NCBI GenBank assembly: GCA_027475525.1
Contig: JAMWFC010000034.1
Span: forward strand, 124,001-188,000
Length of the DNA: 64,000 nucleotides
Reading direction: 5' to 3'
From: Macrolepiota albuminosa
Lineage: Eukaryota > Basidiomycota > Agaricomycetes > Agaricales > Agaricaceae
Under the pieces are notes generated by a model that was given only the letters and a program-made list of their open reading frames with translations, did no database searches and was not told the origin of the DNA. Each line of letters starts with the position of its first letter. Position 1 is the stretch's first letter. Positions 47,561-55,504 of this stretch are shown in pieces. The translations under genes were made by a program, and so were the position numbers.

Positions 47561-48145
47561 CATTCTCAAAATGATCAGTATTACCTGGACCGGACTATTC
47601 TCTCTGGCAAGAACTCAGATATAGAGGAGATCAATGCAGAAGTTCTAGAGAGGTATCCAGAGGAAGAAAGGATCTTACAGAGTGCAGATTCTGTTCTTTC
47701 TGATAACAGGATTCCTGATGGCCTTGCCTTATATCCTGTGGAATATCTCAACTCTTTGAAAGCCAGTAGTTTGCCTTTGGCTAAACTGGCTTTGAAGATT
47801 GGAGTTCCTGTCATGCTTCTCAGGAATTTGGACACAACCAAAGGACTTTGCAATGGAACAAGAATGATTGTCACTCATATCAGCACCAGAGTCCTCAGAT
47901 GTCATATTATCAGTGGAGATGTCAAGTTTGCAGGTTCAACTGTTTTGATTCCAAGGATCAATCTAGATGCCTCTGAAGAGGATATGCCAATACCATTACG
48001 CAGGAGACAGTTTCCAATTCGATTGGCCTTTGCTATGACTATCAACAAGTCTCAAGGGCAATCAGTCAAGCATGTTGGATTGGACCTTCGATCACCAGTT
48101 TTTACACATGGCCAACTCTATGTTGCACTTTCTCGATGCACATCA

Positions 48146-48299
48146 GGAGATCATATCAAGGTGATTCTGTCAGAAGAAAATACATCAAAAATGACTGCAA
48201 ATATTGTATATCAAGAAGTCCTGGAGATCATATCAAGGTGATTCTGTCAGAAGAAAATACATCAAAAATGACTGCAAATATTGTATATCAAGAAGTCCT
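48146..48299. repeat. 77-bp tandem duplication (assembly overlap, no. 5)
   Basis: Positions 48146-48222 are repeated exactly at 48223-48299. Collapsing them restores the natural C-terminus ending VYQEVLNSLQM. Confidence 0.9.
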
Positions 48300-48639
48300 T
48301 AATAGTTTACAAATGTAAGTGTGATTTTTGATTAACTACTTATTAGTAACTTTATATTTTAGCATCTAACTTAATACTGTACATATAACTTGGAATTGTA
48401 GCATTATTTCTTGGATTTACAAATGTGAGTGTGATTGTTAATTACTTACTTATTACTAACTTTTATATTTTAGCATCTAACTTGATATTTGTTGATACTG
48501 TACTAATAGAATATATATAACTTGAAATTGTAGCATCATTTCTTGATAAATGTGAAACTCTCTATTTGTTAACAACTTATGCTGGAATCAGTAAGACATA
48601 ATGAAAGTAAGATTATGATAGAAGCTGAGTTACTAAGAT

Positions 48640-48880
48640 ACATATTTGGAACCCCTAACCGAACGAAGTGAGGTTGGGGTGGAGACTGAATTACTTATAT
48701 ACATACTTGGAGCCCTAACCGAACGAAGTGAGGTTGGGGTGGAGGCTAAGTTACTTATACATACTTGGAGCCCTAACCGAACAAAGTGAGGTTGGGGTGG
48801 AGGCTTAGTTGGGGGGGGTTTGGGGGTGAAGCCCCCAACAAGCTATGAAATTCGTACTGAAGGCACGAATCATAGCTCGT
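48640..48880 (+). repeat. Helitron 3 3' subterminal repeats and terminal hairpins
   Basis: Three units read AGCCCTAACCGAACGAAGTG followed by AGGTTGGGGTGGAGGCT and ACTTATACATACTTGG. They end in a TTGGGGGTGAAGCCCCCAA hairpin (GAA triloop, one G-T pair) and an imperfect outer hairpin AGCTATGA...TCATAGCT. The element stops at 48880. Confidence 0.75.
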
Positions 48881-49326
48881 CTATATAGAATGGGACAACC
48901 ATTTCATGGGAATTATTGATTAGTCAGTTCTGACTAAGGCTGACAAAGAATTGCCTTTTCTATTTCTTTTTTGGTCTGTTTTTTAGTACATAAGAAAAAA
49001 AAACTGTATATTGAATATAATTTAATAAAAAAGAGTGTGTATTCCATGTTTCAATGTATGCTATCTCTCAGACACATGTGGGAGGTGTCCAGAGTCTGTA
49101 GATGTGGCTGAGGCCAAAACACAATTTAGCGGACACCAGTTTTCATGCCTCGCTGATGACGCCCAAATCGAGCTGGACGCTGCGTGGACTATCACTAGTG
49201 CAGCTACTTAGCTGATATAGCTTTGGGCGTGCTAAGTGTGTGAGAGAGTCCCGGACAGGTCCCAGAGAACTCACGGTAGGCAAGAGGTTGGTGGCAAGGA
49301 AAGTGGGTAATTGGAGGCACTTGCGT

Positions 49327-49480
49327 ATGGCTCCAAAACGTGGCTACAGGGCGCTAAAAGTCGCTAAGGGGGAGCGCTAAGAGCGTGGGAAAGTCGCTAA
49401 GGAATGGCTCCAAAACGTGGCTACAGGGCGCTAAAAGTCGCTAAGGGGGAGCGCTAAGAGCGTGGGAAAGTCGCTAAGGA
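49327..49480. repeat. 77-bp tandem duplication (assembly overlap, no. 6)
   Basis: Positions 49327-49403 are repeated exactly at 49404-49480. The right LTR has only one copy at the matching place. Confidence 0.9.
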
Positions 49481-49525
49481 AGGCGCTAAGAGGTGCGGGA
49501 AAGGGTCGCTAAGAGGCGCTAAGTG

Positions 49526-49679
49526 TTAGCACCTAGAACGTGATAATAAAAGGATGAGATTGCTTAGCGGATCTAAGCACAAAAGCCAAGCCGTAGTTGC
49601 AATTAGCACCTAGAACGTGATAATAAAAAGATGAGATTGCTTAGCGGATCTAAGCACAAAAGCCAAGCCGTAGTTGCAA
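49526..49679. repeat. 77-bp tandem duplication (assembly overlap, no. 7)
   Basis: Positions 49526-49602 are repeated at 49603-49679 with one difference (AAAAGGATG against AAAAAGATG). The right LTR has one copy. The mismatch suggests the two contig ends came from slightly different repeat copies. Confidence 0.85.
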
Positions 49680-50293
49680 GGTGCTAGAGAGAGAGAGATA
49701 TAGAAAACTAGAGCAGAGTCCCCTTGCTTGACACGGTCAACAAGAGGTAGTCTGTTGCGTATGGAGACCAAAATGTTGGGATACGATCCCTACTGCCAAA
49801 TTGATTCCTTGTACTACTAACAAAAAGTAGGTATTTATAGTAAAGAAAGTTAGCCGACGCTAAGAGGTTAAGCGCCGCTAGAGGGTGGTGAACTGATAAA
49901 AATGTAAGTAAATGTGGTGAATTGAATTGTATAGTAAAAAAGGTCCATAATGATGCTGTCACGGAAATACTTCATCATTTTCCTTTGTAAGCGCTGCCAC
50001 TGGCTAAGAGCATTATGCCAGATTGACTGATGCCAAGTGTCTGTGTAAATGGGTAGCCTCGGAGTGCAAGTGGCAAGGTGCGGCGAGGTGTCAATAGTGG
50101 TGTGAAGAATAAGTGGTGCCATAAAAAGTGGTCTGAGAGTAATTGGAGTCTGTAGCTGCGAGTTATTAGTGTAAAAATATGAGAAAAATAGCGCTGGAAG
50201 CGCTAGAGCGTGGCGCTTCTGGTGGTACTAGTGGGCCTATATGAGGTGCGGGTATTGGTGCGATCTGTAGCCAGCCACGATGCAGGCTCATCA

Positions 50294-50306
50294 TCTCCCC
50301 CCAACT
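50294..50306 (-). other. Polypurine tract next to the 3' LTR
   Basis: On the minus strand AGTTGGGGGGAGA immediately precedes the LTR start TGATGA. This is the usual plus-strand primer site of LTR elements and fixes the orientation. Confidence 0.8.
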
Positions 50307-50688
50307 GAAATGCTGACTGTCCTCAGTCACTTTTCCCAAGGGTCGCTAGTCTGAAAGTCAGCAATTGAACAAGTAGTTGGCAAGGAGGGGAATGTAGGTG
50401 CTAAGGTGCGCTAGAAGCTGGCGATGTCGGCAAGGTATAATGGTGCTAAAGACGTTAGAAACTCAGAGCTAGAATACGAAAAAGATCAAGAATAAACGAA
50501 AAGTATAACAATGCATGCAAAAATGAAAGATAACTCAAGCGTTAAGTATGTAGCAAACTTGTAGTGATCTTGACAACAAAATTCAGTATAGGTAGTGGCA
50601 AAGATTGTCTATAAACGTATAGTAAGAAAGCTAATAAAAAGATGACTCAAGAAAGATGACTTAGCAAAATATCGATGTTTTTGTACTT

Positions 50689-52764
50689 TCATCCGTTTTC
50701 CGAAATAACGTCGGCAAGCGCTGGTGTTAGCGCCTTATTTGGGGTTCCTAGTGGTCCCTTGGAGGCTATATGGGTGCTAAGAGTAGCGCTGCAAGGTGTG
50801 GTAGAGGTACTATTGAGGAAACACGTAAAAATGTTGCCAGTAAATGCAAGTTCAGAGAGGTCGTCGTAGTAGTGATTATTGCCCAAGCTGAAAGCGCTAA
50901 AGGGAGCGCTAATGGTAGCGCCTGTATCATCAGAAGGTGCTAAGACAGTGCCTGTTGGTGCGCTTGAGCTGGGAGCTATACCGCAGAGTTCTTTAATTGT
51001 TGCTGTAACTCGTGTTGTCATAATATGATCCGTCACTTGTTGAGGAGCTTCTAGCTCAAAAACTCGAAACGTCGCCAAGGAATTTGTCCCAAACTGCCTC
51101 TGAGGAGCGCTAAGAGCTGGCACTATGGGCTGGAGGTAGCTAGTAGGCAGGCGATTGCATGGTGGCAAGATAGGTGGCGCTAATGTCATGGTGCTAGAGT
51201 TTGCGTTAACAAGAACTGAGTCTTCATAGAAGGTGCTAAGGGGTTCTGGAGAGGCGCTAGGGAATGCTGAGGAGGTGCTAGGTGGTGCGCTAAGGCCTGG
51301 TGGAGCGCTAGGGGGCAAACAGCTAGATTTAAAAGGTGCGCTAAGAGGAATACTAGAGCTGTCCTCAATGACAGCAAGATCAGCAGTGACGTTGGGAACT
51401 TCAGATTGAGCTTTCATAGGAGTGTCAAGGGAGGCGCTAGGAGGTTCTGGAGAGGCGCTAGGCAGTGCTGGAGGAGCGCTAGACAATGCGCTAAGAGGTA
51501 CGGCAATGGAATTGTCGACAATGGCTAAGTTAACGTTGGAGGTGCTCTGAGACTTGGATTGAGAAACCATGGATTGCGTCGCTTCTGGTGCCCTAGATTT
51601 AGCGCTAAGGCTGGTGCTGGAGGTGCTAAGAGTGGCGCTAGACATTGGCGAGGGGGTGCTAAGGGTTGGAGTAGTTTCTGGTGTGGCAATTTCTCCTCGT
51701 AGTATTGCAAGTTCATGTTCTATCTGAGCGATACGTTCCTGGCGTGATAGTCCTATAAACTCCTGCTGAGGGGGTTCCTTGGCGTCCTGATCAGGTCCAA
51801 AATAGTAAATCTCCTCTATATATGCTTCTGATTGTGAGTCCTGGAGCTGGCTATTCGCTAACGTAGCAACAAGCCAATTTTTGATTGGCAACATAGCAGT
51901 GGCGACAGCAGCATTGACCTGAGTTTCTATGTCTTTATAGTCATCGGAAGCGCTAACATTTAGCGCTTGGGTTACTGTGGGAGTGCTAGGAAAACCTCCA
52001 GAATGAGTGCTAAAAGAGCCGGAGGTGCTAAGAGGATCGAAGGTGCTGGAGACGCTGGAGACGCTAAGGGGACTGAGAGTGCTGGCGCTAGTGGTGGTAC
52101 CAGTAAGTACCCATTTGCCTGCTTTAAAGACCTGATCAATGTCATAGAGCTCATCAGGATGGTCCATCGGTAGGAGAATCTCTAGGCGACATGCTATTTT
52201 TGTCCAAAAGGAGGTTGGAATACCCTGCTGAAATAAGCGACGTTCTTCATTTATATATAGTTTGCCATGTTGTCGGAGCCATTTAGAAATGCGTTGGAAG
52301 TCACGGTAATAGGTAGAGAATGTGCTGAGAGTGTGCAGGCCAGTGGCAAAGGTGTCCTGTACTAGCTGCTGGAGGTCGCTAAGCCTATAACGGGTGGATT
52401 CTTCTGCGCCAGGATATAAATTGATTACTGCTGTCTTCCAATCTTGGTAGCTAGATTGGCCAGGTGCTAAGGGGTCTGGAGAAGCGCTAGACGCAGGTGC
52501 TAAGGTGGCAAATTCCGGTAAACCTGTCCAACATTCTGCGGTGTTGTAGGAGACATAACGGATAGCGTAATTCTTCATTTGGACATTGTCGGTAACACCA
52601 CAATCACGGAAAAGGTGCTCTAGTTCTTGGAAGTACTGGAGTAACTCGCGTGGGTTGGCTTCATCCCATTTGGGTGCGGCAAAGTGATTCCGACTGGGCA
52701 TATAAAGGAGCGGTGCTTGGCTCATAGTAGGAGTAGCAAGAGTACGCATGGGGATAATCGGCAA
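50689..52764 (-). CDS. Gag protein of the LTR element, 691 residues
   Basis: The structural protein of the element. The N-terminal 230 residues carry a retrotransposon gag domain: PKWDEANPRELLQYFQELEH, then VQMKNYAIRYVSYNTAECW, and a helical part with YYRDFQRISKWLRQHGKL and DELYDIDQVFKAGKWVL. From about residue 235 on the chain is Ser/Pro/Thr/Ala-rich with many LSAPP, LSTSS and SASPEPPS words, produced by the repeated nucleotide word CTTAGCGCTCC and its variants. An acidic IEEIYYFGPDQDAKEP patch interrupts it near residue 315. I see no CCHC knuckle and no protease. The frame is fully open. Met-1 (MPIIPMRTL) is close to the LTR; a second Met at residue 14 is an alternative start. Confidence 0.85.
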   Translation of the reverse strand: MPIIPMRTLATPTMSQAPLLYMPSRNHFAAPKWDEANPRELLQYFQELEHLFRDCGVTDNVQMKNYAIRYVSYNTAECWTGLPEFATLAPASSASPDPLAPGQSSYQDWKTAVINLYPGAEESTRYRLSDLQQLVQDTFATGLHTLSTFSTYYRDFQRISKWLRQHGKLYINEERRLFQQGIPTSFWTKIACRLEILLPMDHPDELYDIDQVFKAGKWVLTGTTTSASTLSPLSVSSVSSTFDPLSTSGSFSTHSGGFPSTPTVTQALNVSASDDYKDIETQVNAAVATAMLPIKNWLVATLANSQLQDSQSEAYIEEIYYFGPDQDAKEPPQQEFIGLSRQERIAQIEHELAILRGEIATPETTPTLSTPSPMSSATLSTSSTSLSAKSRAPEATQSMVSQSKSQSTSNVNLAIVDNSIAVPLSALSSAPPALPSASPEPPSASLDTPMKAQSEVPNVTADLAVIEDSSSIPLSAPFKSSCLPPSAPPGLSAPPSTSSAFPSASPEPLSTFYEDSVLVNANSSTMTLAPPILPPCNRLPTSYLQPIVPALSAPQRQFGTNSLATFRVFELEAPQQVTDHIMTTRVTATIKELCGIAPSSSAPTGTVLAPSDDTGATISAPFSAFSLGNNHYYDDLSELAFTGNIFTCFLNSTSTTPCSATLSTHIASKGPLGTPNKALTPALADVISENG

Positions 52765-52915
52765 GTAGTAGCCACAGCGAGTGGCAAGCGTAAATCAAAA
52801 ATAAACGTCGTAAAGGGTGTGCGGCAAGGCACTGGGAAATTGTGGTGAGGTTACCAACTGCGCTAGCAGCTAGCTACTCCAGAGGTGGGTTCCTGGCGGA
52901 ATCTGTCCTAAGATA

Positions 52916-52933
52916 CCCTCGCGGTGGGCTCCA
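52916..52933 (-). other. Primer-binding-type site next to the 5' LTR
   Basis: On the minus strand TGGAGCCCACCGCGAGGG begins 3 nt after the LTR end. TGG pairs with the CCA end of a tRNA. I cannot say which tRNA. Confidence 0.6.
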
Positions 52934-52936
52934 ATA

Positions 52937-54078
52937 TGATGACGCCCAAATCGAGCTGGGCGCTGCGTGGACTATCACTAGTGCAGCTACTTAGCCGATA
53001 TAGCTTTGGGCGTGCTAAGTGTGTGAGAGAGTCCCGGACAGGTCCCAGAGAACGCACGGTAGGCAAGAGGTTGGTGGCAAGGAAAGTGGGTAATTGGAGG
53101 CACTTGCGTATGGCTCCAAAACGTGGCTACAGGGCGCTAAAAGTCGCTAAGGGGGAGCGCTAAGAGCGTGGGAAAGTCGCTAAGGAAAGCGCTAAGAGGT
53201 GCGGGAAAGGGTCGCTAAGAGGCGCTAAGTGTTAGCACCTAGAACGTGATAATAAAAGAATGAGATTGCTTAGCGGATCTAAGCACGAAAGCCAAGCCGT
53301 AGTTGCAAGGCACTAGAGAGAGAGAGAGAGATAAAAAACTAGAGCAGAGTCCCCTTGCTTGACACGGTCAACAAGAGGTAGTCTGTTGCGTATGGAGATC
53401 AAAATGTTGGGATACGATCCCTACTGCCAAATTGATTCCCACGGTCAACAAGAGGTAGTCTGTTGCGTATGGAGATCAAAATGTTGGGATACGATCCCTA
53501 CTGCCAAATTGATTCCTTGTACTACTAACAAAAAGTAGGTATTTATAGTAAAGAAAGTTAGCCGACGCTAAGAGGTTAAGCGCCGCTAGAGGGTGGTGAA
53601 CTGATAAAAATGTAAGTAAATGTGGTGAATTGAATTGTATAGTAAAAAAGGTCCATAATGATGCTGTCACGGAAATACTTCATCATTTTCCTTTGTAAGC
53701 GCTGCCACTGGCTAAGAGCATTATGCCAGATTGACTGATGCCAAGTGTCTGTGTAAATGGGTAGCCTCGGAGTGCAAGTGGCAAGGTGCGGCGAGGTGTC
53801 AATAGTGGTGTGAAGAATAAGTGGTGCCATAAAAAGTGGTCTGAGAGTAATTGGAGTCTGTAGCTGCGAGTTATTAGTGTAAAAATATGAGAAAAATAGC
53901 GCTGGAAGCGCTAGAGCGTGGCGCTTCTGGTGGTACTAGTGGGCCTATATGAGGTGCGGGTATTGGTGCGATCTGTAGCCAGCCACGATGCAGGCTCATC
54001 ATCCTGGTGGTACTAGTGGGCCTATATGAGGTGCGGGTATTGGTGCGATCTGTAGCCAGCCACGATGCAGGCTCATCA
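52937..54078 (-). repeat. Right LTR (5' LTR in sense), TGATGACGCC family
   Basis: Same borders and text as the left LTR. It holds overlaps 8 and 9, which the left LTR lacks, so the excess lengths of the two LTRs come from different places. Confidence 0.9.
53363..53516. repeat. 77-bp tandem duplication (assembly overlap, no. 8)
   Basis: Positions 53363-53439 are repeated exactly at 53440-53516. The left LTR has one copy. Confidence 0.9.
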
Positions 54079-54080
54079 TC
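53927..54080. repeat. 77-bp tandem duplication (assembly overlap, no. 9)
   Basis: Positions 53927-54003 are repeated exactly at 54004-54080. It ends two bases past the LTR edge, which is where an assembly graph would branch between LTR-to-interior and LTR-to-flank paths, since both continue with TC. Confidence 0.9.
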
Positions 54081-54599
54081 GCGTGTTCTTAAACCAAACA
54101 GTACCAATTTTTCCACAGTTTCAATGTTGTAGTGAGTAAACTACACTACAAAGTAAGTGTTGATTGATTGATTGATTAATAGATATTAATAAATGATTGA
54201 TCTAGCTACAACTTCAAAATTTGCTTATAAAGTAAGTAATGATTGATTGATTGATTGATGATCCTTAACAAACATTCAATAGCTCGACAACTTTCAGCTA
54301 TTGATTAATCATTGTGAGTGATTTTTAATGTATTTGAGCTTAGAAAATGCTTAAAAAATTCAAAGAAATCACAGAAAAATCAGGAAAAATTCAATTCAGC
54401 TGAGCTTATAATGAAACTTTGGGCTATTGTACATGTAAGTGACCTTTATTGTTTTTGAGCTTTATAAATGCTTAAAATTTTCAGAAGAATTCAATTCAGC
54501 TTATAGTAACACTTTGACAACTTTGGGCTATTGATACACTCATCATGTAAATGTCTTTCAATGGTTTTAAGCTATAAAAATGCTTAAAAAATTATTCTT

Positions 54600-54922
54600 T
54601 TAGGAAATTTTCAACTATTTATTCTAATAATAGATCCAGTACTCCTAAAGGTCAAAGACAGCAGGCTAGGATTCAAAGCAGGCTACAACAGTTACAAATG
54701 ACTAATCCTGATGAGCACTATGCAAATAGAAGTAGAAGATCTACTTCAGTGGTTATACCACTTCATTATGGAACTGGAGATTTAAGATCTGGAGATATGG
54801 AATCTGGGAATATGAGAATTGAAAGAAATAATCAAATTGCCTCTAGCTCTTTGAGGAGGCCTATTGGACTAACTGTTGCTGTGGATTTATATAACCATTG
54901 GTTACAAGCTAGAACAATCTTG
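54600..54922 (+). pseudogene. Helitron 4 N-terminal ORF, truncated
   Basis: Reading SSTPKGQRQQARIQSRLQQL from about 54630 into MTNPDEHYANRSRRS at 54698, it parallels Helitron 1 (TTPESQRQQSRTQSRLQQLQ, then MTDPDDRRANRSNR). Text resembling Helitron coding continues to SLRRPIG near 54870 and then ends at the small LTR. The zinc finger and everything after are missing. Confidence 0.75.
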
Positions 54923-55064
54923 TGTGTATCACACAGTGCTAAATCAGACTGCAGTATCAGATTTGACTAGAACTAGAGTGAATACAAGATGTTGTCTTAC
55001 ATAATACTCTACTGAAGGCATATAGCGTTGTTGACACTAGTAACAAGTGTGACACTCTGTTACA
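54923..55064 (-). mobile_element. Small LTR, TGTAACAGAG family, copy 2
   Basis: On the minus strand it starts TGTAACAGAGTGTCACAC and ends GTGTGATACACA. The purine-rich GGGAGGTA lies just before its start (55065-55072), so it is the 3' LTR of the minus-strand element to its right. At about 142 bp it is very short for an LTR. Confidence 0.65.
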
Positions 55065-55504
55065 TACCTCCCAATGAGACTGATTACTTGGTCTTAGAAG
55101 AGGAGGTGAAATGGGAACGGAATATGCATGGTAGTGCAAGCATCAGTCAGTGACCTACATTGCATTGCTTTAGGGTGTTAATATCATGTTTTAGGTAGTT
55201 GTATCAACCATAAATACAAAATCTCACAACATCTTAGTGCGTGAGTATGCATATTATGCAAGCAGCAAAAAACAAGATGAAATTTAAGATAAAGTAAAAA
55301 ATAAAAGATTGACTCCACCCCTGAGTCCGCTGTATATATACGCTACACTGGAGTGTGTGTTAGCCTGAGAATGTTGAGTGCATACTCAAAGTTACCTAAA
55401 AAAATATGGGTCTATGGACCCCGCAACCATACCCATCTCTGTCACCATTGACTCATCCTCTAGTGCAATGTTAATTGTGGGAGAGGGAGATGCCAATTCT
55501 GTCC

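Larger units (their letters stand above)
44513..48318 (+). pseudogene. Helitron 3 Rep/PIF1 helicase, intron-containing and broken
   Basis: Motifs in order: Helitron-like N domain from the gap edge, HUH in GLPHIHIL (near 45300), KYIHKYIYKG (near 45770), Walker A AGGCGKTF (near 46865), Walker B VIWDEVPM (near 47090), GGDFRQTLPV (near 47205), and VALSRCTSGD then NSLQM at the end. Two spliceosomal introns fit exactly, 45418-45467 (50 bp) and 46639-46689 (51 bp), both lacking in Helitron 1. TAG codons replace Trp at 46033 and 46326 and a TGA stands at 47275, so the gene is dead. Two 77-bp overlaps (47407 and 48146) add false frame breaks. Confidence 0.85.
43934..48880 (+). mobile_element. Helitron 3, with a 100-N gap
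   Basis: The 5' edge CTATATAGAATGGGACAACC and a hairpin at 43973-44002 are followed by repeated leader DNA, a sequence gap, the Rep/helicase gene and the 3' repeats and hairpins. The 3' edge AGCTCGT at 48880 is directly followed by another copy of the 5' edge. Apart from the gap and two 77-bp overlaps, the element is colinear with Helitron 1, but its coding text is diverged and it carries two introns. Confidence 0.85.
49154..50293 (-). repeat. Left LTR (3' LTR in sense), TGATGACGCC family
   Basis: TGATGACGCCCAAATCGAGC to AGGCTCATCA. True length is near 986 bp after removing overlaps 6 and 7. It differs from the right LTR at only a handful of sites plus a change in a GAGA microsatellite near 49690. 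Words of the type GCGCTAAG or GGTGCTAAG are dense throughout. Confidence 0.9.
49154..54078 (-). mobile_element. Gag-only LTR retrotransposon, young, non-autonomous
   Basis: Two near-identical LTRs (49154-50293 and 52937-54078) start TGATGA and end TCATCA. The 4-bp duplication TCGC flanks the element (49150-49153 and 54079-54082). On the minus strand a primer-binding-type TGG sequence follows the 5' LTR, a single long gag ORF fills the interior, and a polypurine tract precedes the 3' LTR. No protease, reverse transcriptase, RNase H or integrase is present in the 2.6-kb interior, so it must borrow them. It sits in the Helitron 4 leader. CpG is retained and LTR differences are few, so it is recent. 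Confidence 0.9.
48881..54922 (+). mobile_element. Helitron 4, 5' part only, in tandem behind Helitron 3
   Basis: Segments 48881-49153 and 54083-54922 become contiguous once the LTR element between them is removed. The first starts with the family 5' edge and hairpin. The second holds leader repeats with several TGATTGATTGATTGA tracts (near 54155 and 54240) and the start of the N-terminal ORF. The rest is cut off where a small LTR begins at 54923. Confidence 0.75.

Noticed and set aside
43931..48960. About 85-bp direct repeats flanking Helitron 3 as a target duplication
   Set aside because: Helitrons do not make target duplications, and the text equals the 5' end of Helitron 1; the right copy is the start of a tandem Helitron.
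49327..49679. Expanded tandem repeats as a biological feature of the LTR
   Set aside because: Both have the same 77-bp offset found in unrelated repeats and are absent from the sister LTR; they are assembly overlaps.
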